Shown in pieces: positions 38,516 to 47,660 of a stretch of 64,000 nucleotides of DNA. Source of the DNA: Peptococcaceae bacterium (GTDB taxonomy: Bacteria; Bacillota; Peptococcia; Peptococcales; Peptococcaceae); contig JAFQEO010000032.1 of assembly GCA_017399005.1 (NCBI GenBank), forward strand, positions 62,001-126,000, given 5' to 3'. Every line of letters begins with the position of its first letter. The stretch's first letter is position 1. The notes under the pieces were generated by a model, which saw only the letters and a list, made by a program, of their open reading frames with translations, was not told the origin of the DNA and did no database searches. Both the position numbers and the translations under genes were made by a program.

Positions 38516-38560
38516 ATATTTAGTATGTATACAGTATGCACAACTAAATATAGTTTTTTT
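38516..38560 (+). terminator. Terminator of mnmM
   Basis: ATATTTAGT pairs with ACTAAATAT, with a second small stem inside, followed by seven T. Confidence 0.8.
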
Positions 38561-38667
38561 AGAAAATTTCTTAGTAAAAACAGATAAATACTAGAAATTT
38601 ACTTAATAAATTTTATGGACAATGTGTTATTTATAAGAAAAAAATGAATAAAAATTCACAAAATATC

Positions 38668-38696
38668 TTGCAATCCATGAAATGATTGAGTAAAAT
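38668..38696 (+). promoter_or_regulatory. Promoter of the first substrate-binding protein gene
   Basis: TTGCAA (38668-38673), 17-bp spacer, TAAAAT (38691-38696). The same -35/-10 pair with the same spacing occurs before the permease gene at 43458-43486. Confidence 0.6.
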
Positions 38697-38774
38697 AATT
38701 AACAAGTTATCTTACGAAGAATGGAAGAAAGGCAGCCTGTAAGAGGCAATCTAAATCGAAAGGTCGAGAAATTT

Positions 38775-39800
38775 ATGATGAAAAACAGAAAATTTGTAAA
38801 AGGCATTGCAGTAGCAGCAATTGCAGCAATGTCTATGGGCATGCTGGCCGGCTGCGGTGGCGGTGAGGATACACAGCAGGAAGCAGCAGAAACTTATAAA
38901 GTAGGCCTTGTACAGTTAGTACAGCACGGCTCTCTGGACCAGGCAAATGAAGGTATGGTTGCAGGTCTGGCAGCAGAAGGTTTTGTAGTAGGTGAAAATC
39001 TGGAAATTGATCAGCAGAATGCGCAGGGTGATCAGTCCAACTTACAGAGTATTGCACAGCAGTTCCTGTCCAATGAAGTAGATGTAATTATGGCAATTGC
39101 AACACCGGCAGCACAGGTAATGGCTGCAGCAACCGAAGAAATCCCAATCGTAGGGACTGCAATTACCAGCTATACAGAAGCTGATCTGGTAGAAAGTGAT
39201 GAAGCACCTGGTACAAACGTAACAGGTACACATGATATGACACCAATCGAAGATCAGATTGACTTATTACTGCAGGTAGTGCCTGATGCAAAAGTAATCG
39301 GTACCATTTATACTTCCAGCGAAGCAAACTCTATCGTTCAGGTTGATATTCTGGAAGAAATCTGTGCGGCAAAAGGTTTAACTGTTGAAAAACGTACAAT
39401 TTCTACTGTAAACGATATTCAGCAGGCAGCACAGAGTATGGTTGGTGAAGTAGATGCTGTATGGCTGCCAACTGATAACAACGTGGCATCCGCTATGCCG
39501 CAGGTTGTTGGTGTGACCGATGAAGCTGGTCTGGTAACTGTATGTGGTGCTACTTCCATGGTAGAAGCAGGCGGTACATTAACTTATGGTATCAACTACT
39601 ATTATATCGGTTATGATGCTGGTGTAATGGCAGCACAGATTCTGAAAGGCGAAGCAGAACCTGCTACTATGGCTGTTCAGGGTCCAAAAGTAGAAAATAT
39701 GGACTTAATCGTGAACATGGACGCAGTGGAATACATGGGTCTGGAAATTCCTGCAGAATTAATGGAAGGTGCAACTCAGGTTAGCACTGTTGCCGAATAA
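38775..39800 (+). CDS. TrpX-like ABC substrate-binding lipoprotein, paralogue 1
   Basis: 341 residues. Signal peptide with lipobox MLAGC (Cys27), then a Gly-rich spacer and a type I periplasmic-binding fold (ABC_sub_bind family: YKVGLVQLVQHGSLDQANEG, AIATPAAQVMAAATEEIPIVGTAI, LPTDNNVASAMPQV). Family members include the tryptophan-binding TrpX and other small-molecule receptors. It is the first of four tandem paralogues; the nearest permease and ATPase are 3.7 kb downstream. ATG chosen by the signal peptide. Substrate not determinable. Confidence 0.9.
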   Translation: MMKNRKFVKGIAVAAIAAMSMGMLAGCGGGEDTQQEAAETYKVGLVQLVQHGSLDQANEGMVAGLAAEGFVVGENLEIDQQNAQGDQSNLQSIAQQFLSNEVDVIMAIATPAAQVMAAATEEIPIVGTAITSYTEADLVESDEAPGTNVTGTHDMTPIEDQIDLLLQVVPDAKVIGTIYTSSEANSIVQVDILEEICAAKGLTVEKRTISTVNDIQQAAQSMVGEVDAVWLPTDNNVASAMPQVVGVTDEAGLVTVCGATSMVEAGGTLTYGINYYYIGYDAGVMAAQILKGEAEPATMAVQGPKVENMDLIVNMDAVEYMGLEIPAELMEGATQVSTVAE

Positions 39801-39833
39801 AAAATAGAAGATAGTATTGGTAAAATAGAGATG

Positions 39834-39855
39834 CTGAAAGGCATCTCTATTTTTT
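39834..39855 (+). terminator. Terminator after paralogue 1
   Basis: AATAGAGATGC / GCATCTCTATT, 6-nt loop, T-run. It separates paralogue 1 from the rest. Confidence 0.9.
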
Positions 39856-40037
39856 AAAATACATGAAAAATACTGTATTATGGTAGAAAAACCTATTGAA
39901 ATTTAAAACAAAAGAGAATAAAATATACTTTAACATATTAAAGTGTTAATTTAAATAAAAGTGCCTCAGGCATTTTTATAAAAACTGCAGCTGTCGCAGA
40001 TAAAGACAGTAAAATGAAGGATGGAAGGATGAGTAGT

Positions 40038-41069
40038 ATGAGAAAAAACAGAAAATTTATGAAGGGTATTGCAGTTGCGGCAATCGCAGCAATGTCTATG
40101 GGTATGCTGGCTGGATGCGGCGGCGGAAGCGATACACAGCAGGAAGGCGCAGAAACTTATAAAGTAGGGGTTGTGCAGTTAGTACAGCATGGTGCTCTGG
40201 ATCAGGCAAATCAGGGGATGATTGACGGTCTGGAAGCTAACGGCTATGTAGAAGGCGAAAATCTGGTAATTGACCAGCAGAACGCACAGGGTGACCAGTC
40301 CAATCTGCAAAACATTGCACAGCAGTTTGTTTCTAATGAAAGTGATATTATTTTAGCAATTGCAACACCTGCAGCGCAGGTAATGGCTTCTGCCACAGAA
40401 GAAATCCCAATTGTAGGGACTGCAATTACCAGCTTTGTGGATGCGAAACTGGTAGAAAGTGATGAAGCTCCTGGTGCAAATGTAACCGGTACCAGTGATA
40501 TGAACCCGATTGAAGCACAGGTAAACCTGTTATTACAGCTGGTTCCAGATGCAAAAGTAATTGGCACCATTTATACCTCCAGTGAAACAAACTCCCAGGT
40601 TCAGTTTGATATTCTGGAAAAAGTAGCGGAAGCAAAAGGTTTAACCGTTGAAGCTAGAACTGTATCTACCGTAAATGATATTCAGCAGGCAGCACAGAGC
40701 CTGGTTGGTCAGGTAGATGCTATCTGGCTGCCAACTGATAATAATGTGGCATCTGCTATGCCTCAGGTAATCGGTGTAACCGATGAAGCAGGTATCGTAA
40801 CTATCTGCGGTGAAGAATCCATGGTAAGAGCAGGCGGTACTGCAACTTACGGCTTCAGCTACTACCAGCTGGGCTACAATGCAGGTGTAATGGCAGCTCA
40901 GATTCTGAGTGGTGAAGGCGACCCTGCTACTATGCCGGTTCAGTACATGGCAGAAGAAGACTGCGTTCCAATCGTGAATACCGATGCCGTTGCAGAACTG
41001 GGCATCGAAGTACCTGCTGATTTACTGGATGCAGCAACAAAAGTAACCACCGGTTCTGTTGCAGAGTAA
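40038..41069 (+). CDS. TrpX-like ABC substrate-binding lipoprotein, paralogue 2
   Basis: 343 residues from MRKNRKFMKGIAV, with GAAGGA 8 bp before. Lipobox MLAGC at Cys27. Closely similar to paralogue 1 through the whole length (same signal peptide, EIPIVGTAITSF, YTSSETNSQVQ, PTDNNVASAMPQV) but with changes near the binding cleft (GEESMVRAGGTATYGFSYYQLG). Only 47 bp separate it from paralogue 3, with no terminator, so those two are co-transcribed. A small GCCT-c-AGGC hairpin lies in its upstream region. Confidence 0.9.
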   Translation: MRKNRKFMKGIAVAAIAAMSMGMLAGCGGGSDTQQEGAETYKVGVVQLVQHGALDQANQGMIDGLEANGYVEGENLVIDQQNAQGDQSNLQNIAQQFVSNESDIILAIATPAAQVMASATEEIPIVGTAITSFVDAKLVESDEAPGANVTGTSDMNPIEAQVNLLLQLVPDAKVIGTIYTSSETNSQVQFDILEKVAEAKGLTVEARTVSTVNDIQQAAQSLVGQVDAIWLPTDNNVASAMPQVIGVTDEAGIVTICGEESMVRAGGTATYGFSYYQLGYNAGVMAAQILSGEGDPATMPVQYMAEEDCVPIVNTDAVAELGIEVPADLLDAATKVTTGSVAE

Positions 41070-41116
41070 AAAAGTTAAAAATATTCATTGAAATAATAAT
41101 GAAAGGTTGATTTATT

Positions 41117-42142
41117 ATGATGAACAGTAGAAAATTCCGGAAAGGGATTGCAATGGCAGCCATTGCGGCAATGTCTATGGGGATGCTGGCCGGTTGTGGC
41201 GGCGGTGAAGATGTACAGCAGGATGCAGAAATGTATAAAGTAGGCGTTGTTCAGCTGATGCAGCACGGTGCATTGGACCAGTCCAATAAAGGGTTAATTG
41301 ACGGTTTGGCGGCAGAAGGTTTCGTAGAAGGCGAAAATATTAAAGTAGATCAGCAGAATGCACAGGGTGACCAGTCCAATCTGCAGAGTATTGCACAGCA
41401 GTTTTTATCCAACGAAGTAGATATTATTCTGTCGATTGCAACTCCATCGACTCAGGTAATGGCAGCTGCAACGGAAGAAATTCCAATCGTCGGTACTGCA
41501 ATCACCAGTTTTGAACAGGCTGGTCTGGTAGAAAGCGATGAAGCGCCTGGCACAAATGTAACCGGTACTCACGATATGACACCGATTGCAGAACAGATTG
41601 ACCTGTTGCTGCAGATTGTTCCAGATGCAAAAGTAATCGGTACTGTATATACTTCCAGTGAAAAGAATTCTCAGGTTCAGGTTGACATTCTGAAAGAAGT
41701 ATGTGAGGCAAAAGGCTTAACTGTGGTAGAACGTACCATTTCTACTGTAAATGATATTCAGCAGGCAACTCAGAGCCTGGTAGAAGAAAAAGTAGATGCT
41801 GTATGGCTGTCTACTGATAACAACGTGGCATCTGCTATGCCTCAGGTTGTTGGTGTAACCGATGCAGCCGGCATTATTACCGTCTGCGGTGAAGAGTCTA
41901 TGGTAAAATCCGGCGGTACCGTTACCTATGGTATCAATTTCTACCAGATTGGTTACGATGCCGGTGTAATGGCAGCACAGATTCTGCGTGGCGAAGCTGT
42001 ACCTGCTGAAATGCCGATTCAGGGTCCAAAACAGGAAGATCTGAAACTGGTAATCAATCCGGAAGCAGTTGAAATTATCGGTGTGGAAATTCCGGCCGAA
42101 TTAATGGAACAGGCTACCTTAACAACAGATGAAGCGGAATAA
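41117..42142 (+). CDS. TrpX-like ABC substrate-binding lipoprotein, paralogue 3
   Basis: 341 residues. Lipobox MLAGC (Cys27), same fold and motifs as paralogues 1 and 2 (GVVQLMQHGALDQSNKG, LSTDNNVASAMPQV). One residue longer in the EEKVDAVWLS segment and Ser replaces Pro before TDNN. It is co-transcribed with paralogue 2. Divergence among copies at cleft positions suggests different ligands or affinities that share one permease. Confidence 0.9.
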   Translation: MMNSRKFRKGIAMAAIAAMSMGMLAGCGGGEDVQQDAEMYKVGVVQLMQHGALDQSNKGLIDGLAAEGFVEGENIKVDQQNAQGDQSNLQSIAQQFLSNEVDIILSIATPSTQVMAAATEEIPIVGTAITSFEQAGLVESDEAPGTNVTGTHDMTPIAEQIDLLLQIVPDAKVIGTVYTSSEKNSQVQVDILKEVCEAKGLTVVERTISTVNDIQQATQSLVEEKVDAVWLSTDNNVASAMPQVVGVTDAAGIITVCGEESMVKSGGTVTYGINFYQIGYDAGVMAAQILRGEAVPAEMPIQGPKQEDLKLVINPEAVEIIGVEIPAELMEQATLTTDEAE

Positions 42143-42175
42143 GAATTAACAGATTTATAATTCAGATGACAAAAG

Positions 42176-42211
42176 CTGCTGTATGGGATTACCTTCATAC
42201 AGCAGTTTTTT
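42176..42211 (+). terminator. Terminator after paralogue 3
   Basis: CTGCTGTATG pairs with CATACAGCAG; a T-run follows. Confidence 0.9.
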
Positions 42212-42382
42212 CTTACATAATGGACATATCGAATGGTTTTATAAAAACAGGCAGAATCTTTGTAGATACTGTTATGATTTTATTGAAAAACATTAATGAA
42301 ACCGTTACAATAAAAGGAAGTGAATTTTAGCGGAATGCATGAAAATATTCCGTGTGGCAATAAGAAAACAGGGGGAAAGAAG

Positions 42383-43387
42383 ATGAAGTTTAAAACAACA
42401 TTAAAAAAATGCTGTGCTGTTGTAACTATGGCTGCACTGGCAGCCGGTATGATGGCTGGCTGTGGCGGACAGAGTGAGGCAGAAACACACAAAATCGGAA
42501 TTGTAAAACTGGTAACCCATACTGCTGCTGATACTGCAAGCGATGGCTTTAAACAGGCACTGGCGGATAACGGTTTTGTAGAAGGTGAAAATCTTGAGAT
42601 TCTGGAACAGAATGGCCAGAATGAACAGAGCAACCTGCAGAGTATTGCACAGAACTTTATCAATGAAGAGGTGGATTTAATCTGTGCTGTTTCCACTTCT
42701 ACCGCACAGGTAATGGCTGCTGCCACTTCCGATATTCCAATCGTGGGCACTGCTATTACAAACTATGAAGAAGCAAAACTGGTAAAAAGCAATGAAGAAC
42801 CTGGTTATAACGTAACCGGTACCAGCGACCAGAACCCGATTGAAAGACAGGGGGAACTGATTATTGAACTGGTTCCGGATGTAAAATCGGTAGGGATTGT
42901 TTATAATGCCAGTGAAGTAAATTCCCAGTTACAGGTTGCGCATATGAAAACCTATCTGGCAACAAAAGACGTTGCTGTTGTAGAATCTGCATTCTCCGAT
43001 ATTAACAATATGCAGCAGGCAACAGAAGCACTGGTAGGAAAAGTAGAGGCAATCTTCCTGCCAACAGACAATACTGTGGCATCGGCGATTCCGCAGGTAG
43101 TTACCATTGCAGAGCAGGCAAAACTGCCGGTTATCTGCGGGGCTGATACCATGGTAGAAGCCGGCGGTACTGCAACTTACGGCATTGACTATTATAATCT
43201 GGGTTATAAAACCGGTGAGATGGCTGTAAAAATTCTGAACGGGGATGCAGAACCATCCACTATGCCGATTGAATATGCCAACGAAGATGAACTGACTCTG
43301 GTAATCAACAAAGAAGAAGCCGATTTAATCGGTCTGGAAATTCCGCAGGAACTGCTGGACAGTGCAAAAATCGTGGAAACAAAATAA
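42383..43387 (+). CDS. TrpX-like ABC substrate-binding lipoprotein, paralogue 4 (divergent)
   Basis: 334 residues from MKFKTTLKKCCAV; GGGGGAAAG precedes. Lipobox MMAGC (Cys27). It shares the fold with paralogues 1-3 (AVSTSTAQVMAAATSDIPIVGTAI, LPTDNTVASAIPQV) but is clearly more distant in sequence. As the gene nearest the permease it is likely the ancestral partner, with paralogues 1-3 a later amplification. Confidence 0.9.
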   Translation: MKFKTTLKKCCAVVTMAALAAGMMAGCGGQSEAETHKIGIVKLVTHTAADTASDGFKQALADNGFVEGENLEILEQNGQNEQSNLQSIAQNFINEEVDLICAVSTSTAQVMAAATSDIPIVGTAITNYEEAKLVKSNEEPGYNVTGTSDQNPIERQGELIIELVPDVKSVGIVYNASEVNSQLQVAHMKTYLATKDVAVVESAFSDINNMQQATEALVGKVEAIFLPTDNTVASAIPQVVTIAEQAKLPVICGADTMVEAGGTATYGIDYYNLGYKTGEMAVKILNGDAEPSTMPIEYANEDELTLVINKEEADLIGLEIPQELLDSAKIVETK

Positions 43388-43457
43388 ATTTGTAAACAAT
43401 TAAAGAACAGTCTTAAAAATATTCTAACTGTTGTATAACATTTTTTCAGCAGTGTTA

Positions 43458-43486
43458 TTGCAAAAATGCAGAAATTGGTCTAAAAT
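43458..43486 (+). promoter_or_regulatory. Promoter of the permease-ATPase operon
   Basis: TTGCAA (43458-43463), 17-bp spacer, TAAAAT (43481-43486), identical in both boxes and spacing to the promoter at 38668. Confidence 0.6.
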
Positions 43487-43533
43487 AGAGGCAGACTTTT
43501 TTATTGCAGGATGGTAGAGAGGAGTTTTGCTGA

Positions 43534-44418
43534 ATGAGTATGAGTTTATTGACATCCACACTGTGGCAGGGGCTGCTGTGGGGGATTCTGGCACTTGGCG
43601 TATTTTTAACATACCGCGTGCTGGATATTGCCGATCTGACTGTGGAAGGCAGTTATCCGTTAGGCGCTGCTGTAGGGGTTTCCTACATTGCAGGAGGCGG
43701 TTCGCCGGTTATGGCAGTGGTACTGGCATTTTTAGCCGGTTCTGTTGCCGGGATTGTAACCGGGTTATTACACACAAAATTAAAAATTCCGGCTCTGCTG
43801 GCTGGTATTTTAACCATGATTGGTCTGTATTCCATTAACATCCGCGTAATGGGTGACAAATCCAACGTATCCATTCTGCGTATGGATACCATCTATACCT
43901 TCTTTGAAAACTTCGGTTTAGGCAAAAACGAAAGTATTCTGGTATGCGGTCTGATTTTCGTAGTTGTTCTGATTGCTTTTCTGTACTGGTTCTTTGGTAC
44001 AGAAATCGGTGCCGCTATCCGTGCAACCGGCTGCAACAAGCAGATGATTCGTGCACAGGGTGTTGACACCGACATTACCATTATCCTGGGCCTGTTAATC
44101 AGTAACGGTATGGTAGCTATGGCCGGTGCATTAATCGGTCAGAGCCAGGGCTTTGCCGATGTTGGTATGGGTACCGGTACCATCGTTATTGGTCTGGCAT
44201 CTGTTATCATCGGGGAAGTATTATTTGGCACCCGTAACTTTATGAACTGGCTCCTGGCAGTTGTGGGCGGCTCTATCGTATACCGTGTTGTTATCGCATT
44301 CGTACTGAAAATGGGTATGAACCAGAATGATATGAAACTGTTAACAGCAATCATTGTAGTGGTTGCTCTTGCGATGCCGCTGATTAAAGAAAAAATCAAA
44401 AAGGTGAAAGGGGCGTAA
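43534..44418 (+). CDS. ABC transporter permease (TrpY-like, BPD_transp_2 family)
   Basis: 294 residues with eight or nine hydrophobic segments. DIADLTVEGSYPLGAA near the N-terminus and the coupling-helix region GTEIGAAIRATGCNKQMIRAQGVDTD are typical of this permease family, related to branched-chain amino acid and sugar importers (LivH/RbsC type). It forms the membrane channel, probably as a homodimer since only one permease gene is present. It is 3 bp from the ATPase gene. Confidence 0.92.
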   Translation: MSMSLLTSTLWQGLLWGILALGVFLTYRVLDIADLTVEGSYPLGAAVGVSYIAGGGSPVMAVVLAFLAGSVAGIVTGLLHTKLKIPALLAGILTMIGLYSINIRVMGDKSNVSILRMDTIYTFFENFGLGKNESILVCGLIFVVVLIAFLYWFFGTEIGAAIRATGCNKQMIRAQGVDTDITIILGLLISNGMVAMAGALIGQSQGFADVGMGTGTIVIGLASVIIGEVLFGTRNFMNWLLAVVGGSIVYRVVIAFVLKMGMNQNDMKLLTAIIVVVALAMPLIKEKIKKVKGA

Positions 44419-44421
44419 TCC

Positions 44422-45216
44422 ATGTTAGATGTAAAAGATATCCGAAAAACATTTAATAAAGGGACTGTTAATGAAAAACGGGCTCTGCAGGGATTAAGCC
44501 TGCATCTGAATGATGGTGACTTTGTTACCGTAATCGGTGGGAATGGTGCCGGGAAATCCACCATGCTGAATGCTATTGCCGGTTTATGGCCGGTAGACAG
44601 CGGCAGCATCACAATTGATGGTGTGGATGTAACAAAACAGCCGGAATATAAACGCGCAAAATATATCGGCCGCGTATTCCAGGACCCAATGATGGGTACA
44701 GCAGCAAATATGCAGATTGAAGAAAATCTGGCCATTGCCAGCCGCCGCGGAAAATTTCCGGGCCTGGCATGGAGTTCTAAAGCAAGTCAGAGAGAAAAAT
44801 TCCGTGAAATGGTGGCAGAGCTGGATTTGGGTCTGGAAGATCGTTTATCCAGTAAAGTAGGTCTGTTATCCGGTGGTCAGCGTCAGGCGGTAACCTTGCT
44901 GATGGCTACCATCAATCGTCCGAAACTGTTGCTGTTAGACGAACACACTGCTGCACTTGACCCGAAAACAGCTGCAAAAGTACTGGAACTGACCGAAAAA
45001 ATCGTAGAACGCGATCATTTAACAACACTGATGATTACACACAACATGAGAGATGCACTGCGTTGCGGGAACCGGTTAATCATGCTGCACAACGGCCAGA
45101 TTATTATCGATGTGGCCGGGGAAGAAAAGAAAAACCTGGATGTACCGGATTTATTGAAAATGTTTGAAAAAGCGTCCGGCGACGAAATGGTTAATGACCG
45201 TATGCTGCTGGGCTAA
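44422..45216 (+). CDS. ABC transporter ATPase (TrpZ-like)
   Basis: 264 residues. Walker A GGNGAGKST (39-47), Q-loop FQDPMMGT, signature LSGGQRQ (~153), Walker B LLLLDEHTAALD (~173) and switch His in MITHN. It energises import through the adjacent permease. A strong terminator follows. Confidence 0.95.
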   Translation: MLDVKDIRKTFNKGTVNEKRALQGLSLHLNDGDFVTVIGGNGAGKSTMLNAIAGLWPVDSGSITIDGVDVTKQPEYKRAKYIGRVFQDPMMGTAANMQIEENLAIASRRGKFPGLAWSSKASQREKFREMVAELDLGLEDRLSSKVGLLSGGQRQAVTLLMATINRPKLLLLDEHTAALDPKTAAKVLELTEKIVERDHLTTLMITHNMRDALRCGNRLIMLHNGQIIIDVAGEEKKNLDVPDLLKMFEKASGDEMVNDRMLLG

Positions 45217-45243
45217 GGCCTGTTCTGCAAAATATAGATTTTT

Positions 45244-45270
45244 AAGGATATCCGTCTGGATATCCTTTTT
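45244..45270 (+). terminator. Terminator of the permease-ATPase operon
   Basis: AAGGATATCC-gtct-GGATATCCTT then a T-run. Confidence 0.92.
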
Positions 45271-45273
45271 GTT

Positions 45274-45313
45274 TTATGTATATATTTCTCAGGTTATGTA
45301 TATATTTCTCAGG
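45274..45313 (+). repeat. Two perfect tandem 20-bp direct repeats upstream of the amidohydrolase promoter
   Basis: The 20-bp unit (TTATGTATAT, ATTTCTCAGG) occurs at 45274-45293 and again at 45294-45313 without change. The second copy ends 6 bp before the -35 box, the position of an activator or repressor operator. Confidence 0.85.
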
Positions 45314-45319
45314 TATTAT

Positions 45320-45348
45320 TAGACAAAACTATAAGTACAGATTATACT
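45320..45348 (+). promoter_or_regulatory. Promoter of the amidohydrolase gene
   Basis: -35 TAGACA (45320-45325), 17-bp spacer, -10 TATACT (45343-45348); start codon 49 bp further. Confidence 0.7.
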
Positions 45349-45397
45349 TACTATAGTGGGCAAGAACGAACATGTAAAAATGAAAGGGGACATTCCA

Positions 45398-47473
45398 ATG
45401 AACAGAAAGAAATTAATCAGTGCTCTGTGTATCGGCGCTATGCTGGCTACTTCTGTACCAACTGCAGCATTTGCAAATGAAGAAGCGGCTGTAGAAGCGG
45501 TGTTAATTGCAGAAGCACCAAAAACACTGGATTTAGACAGATACAGTGTTACCGAGTACTACTACAATGGTACTATCATTACTGTTGACGCTGAAAACGG
45601 CGAAGACAGCGAGGGCAATCCAATTTATGCAAAAGCGGTAATTACCGGCGATACTAAAATCGCAGCTGTTGCATATACCGATGAAGAAGCTGAAATTTTA
45701 GCAAGAACTGCTGAAAAATATAACAGCAGACGTATCAATCTGGAAGGCAAAACTATGATGCCAAGCTTTATTGACCCACACAGCCATGTTGATATGACAG
45801 CACAGTATCCGGATACTTCTCCATCCAGCGATATCACAAGCCTGGAAATGTTGGTGGAACACGGCAAACAGGAACTGGCAAAATGGGAAAACGACCACAC
45901 TTACGATGATGTTTACGGCCCGATTGAAAAAGGCGGCAAACACTGGTTTGTAACCAGCGGTTATGATAACACTGCATTTGCCACAGACAACTTTGACCGT
46001 CATGAATATGCAATGCCAGACAAAGAAATTCTGGATAAAATTTCTACCGAATACCCGATTATTTATGTACACGCTAGTAACCATCTGTGTGCGGTAAACT
46101 CTCTGGGTCTGAAACTGCTGAAAGAACAGATGGATATTATGAAAACCGCAGTACCTCAGCAGTATGCATACTTCAATCCGGAAGTAAACTGGGACAAAGA
46201 TGAAAACGGCGAATACACCGGTGTGTTAAGAGAAAACGGTTTCTATGCATTATACATGGCAATCCCTGTACTGGTTGACGGTTCCCGTACCAGAACTCCA
46301 GATGCTCTGGGTGTAATGGCAAATGCTCTGGAATACTATGCAAGCAACGGTATTACAACAGCGGTATCCAGTGCCGGCGGCCATAACAAATATCCAAAAA
46401 TGCCTGCGAAAGATAAAATTATTGATATGCAGGATGTTGTAGGCTATGAAAACTATAAAACCGAGTTTAAAGGGTTAACCAGTGCTGAAACCGAAATGGT
46501 AGACGGCTTCAAACACGGCTGCGTAAAAATTTACCTGGATGGTTCTCCACAGGGTAAAACCGCATGGTTCGCAGTAGATACCACTGACCCATCCGGCGGC
46601 GGTTACTACAGAGATACAAAAGAACAGCTGTTAGACGGCGTGAATAATCCATGGTGGTACGGCGAAGCTGAAGGCAAAAAAATGGATGCTGCAACGTTAA
46701 CTGCGCAGTTTACCGATATGATTCGTGATAAAATTCAGTTCACCTGTCATACAAACGGGACTGCTTCCATTCAGCAGTTTATCGACAGCTACCGTGCAGC
46801 ATTAATTGCAAATGGTGTAGATATCAACGATAAAGAAGCAGTGAAAAAAGTACAGAACGATGTACGTGCGGTACTGATTCACGCACAGACCATCACTCCG
46901 GAACAGCTGGCAGAATGTAAAGAACTGGGCATCAACATTTCCTTCTTCGTAGACCATGTGTACTACTATGGTGACTACCATCTGTACTCCACATTAGGTC
47001 CTGTTAGAGGCCAGTATGTAAGCCCTATGGCAGATGCTATGGCAGAAGATATGGGTATCAATGTAACCGTTCATCAGGACTCTCCTGTATCTTCTCCTAA
47101 TATGGTATTCTCCATCTTTAACGCAGCAAACCGTATTACCCGTGACGGTCAGGCAATCGGCCGCGGTTCTGCAGATGGCAGCAGCGATGCAGATGCACGT
47201 ATTACCAACTGGACCAACAAACAGTATGATACAAGCGACCAGCGTATCAGTGCTTATGATGCTCTGAAATGTACTACCATCAACAGCGCATGGCAGCACT
47301 TTGATGAAGATATCAAAGGTTCCATCACAGCTGGCAAACAGGCAGACTTCGTAATTCTGAACACCAACATTCTGAGTGACGAATTCCTGAGCCTGGACCC
47401 TCTGACAGCGAAAAACACTCCAATCGTTGAACAGACTATCAACGATGGCATTATCGTTTACGACCGCGTGTAA
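45398..47473 (+). CDS. Exported amidohydrolase (YtcJ-like, Amidohydro_3)
   Basis: 691 residues from MNRKKLISALCIGAM with GAAAGGGG upstream. A Sec signal peptide ends near PTAAFA-NEE (about residue 24), with no lipobox, so the protein is secreted or wall-retained. The metal-dependent TIM barrel has PSFIDPHSHVD, HASNHLCAVN, KIYLDGSPQG, CHTNGT, HAQ and VHQDSPV, and ends in the beta-sandwich ITAGKQADFVIL. YtcJ-like enzymes hydrolyse amide or related bonds, mostly of unknown substrates. Placement beside the ABC importer suggests that it may release the imported ligand, an inference only. Confidence 0.9.
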   Translation: MNRKKLISALCIGAMLATSVPTAAFANEEAAVEAVLIAEAPKTLDLDRYSVTEYYYNGTIITVDAENGEDSEGNPIYAKAVITGDTKIAAVAYTDEEAEILARTAEKYNSRRINLEGKTMMPSFIDPHSHVDMTAQYPDTSPSSDITSLEMLVEHGKQELAKWENDHTYDDVYGPIEKGGKHWFVTSGYDNTAFATDNFDRHEYAMPDKEILDKISTEYPIIYVHASNHLCAVNSLGLKLLKEQMDIMKTAVPQQYAYFNPEVNWDKDENGEYTGVLRENGFYALYMAIPVLVDGSRTRTPDALGVMANALEYYASNGITTAVSSAGGHNKYPKMPAKDKIIDMQDVVGYENYKTEFKGLTSAETEMVDGFKHGCVKIYLDGSPQGKTAWFAVDTTDPSGGGYYRDTKEQLLDGVNNPWWYGEAEGKKMDAATLTAQFTDMIRDKIQFTCHTNGTASIQQFIDSYRAALIANGVDINDKEAVKKVQNDVRAVLIHAQTITPEQLAECKELGINISFFVDHVYYYGDYHLYSTLGPVRGQYVSPMADAMAEDMGINVTVHQDSPVSSPNMVFSIFNAANRITRDGQAIGRGSADGSSDADARITNWTNKQYDTSDQRISAYDALKCTTINSAWQHFDEDIKGSITAGKQADFVILNTNILSDEFLSLDPLTAKNTPIVEQTINDGIIVYDRV

Positions 47474-47504
47474 GAAGGTTAGGAAATTAACGGACTGCAA
47501 TCTG

Positions 47505-47532
47505 GGGATATCCTTCGGGATATCCCTTTTTT
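47505..47532 (+). terminator. Terminator of the amidohydrolase gene
   Basis: GGGATATCC-ttc-GGGATATCCC then a T-run. Confidence 0.9.
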
Positions 47533-47559
47533 GTGTCTGTTTTTATGCCTGTATACCAT

Positions 47560-47575
47560 TGTTTCACGTGAAACA
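47560..47575. promoter_or_regulatory. parS: parS site 9
   Basis: Exact palindrome TGTTTCACGTGAAACA, 22 kb right of dnaN. It is the only parS found to the right of the origin in this window. Confidence 0.93.
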
Positions 47576-47660
47576 TTCTGAAAACCTGATTCTGCATGTA
47601 TGGTAGTGTAGGATTGGTGTAGCTTTGATGCAGGAAGAAATGGCTCAACCAATACGTTTA

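Noticed and set aside
40244-42750. Antisense open frames across the receptor genes
   Set aside because: They recur at equivalent positions in each paralogue because of shared codon patterns, not as independent genes.
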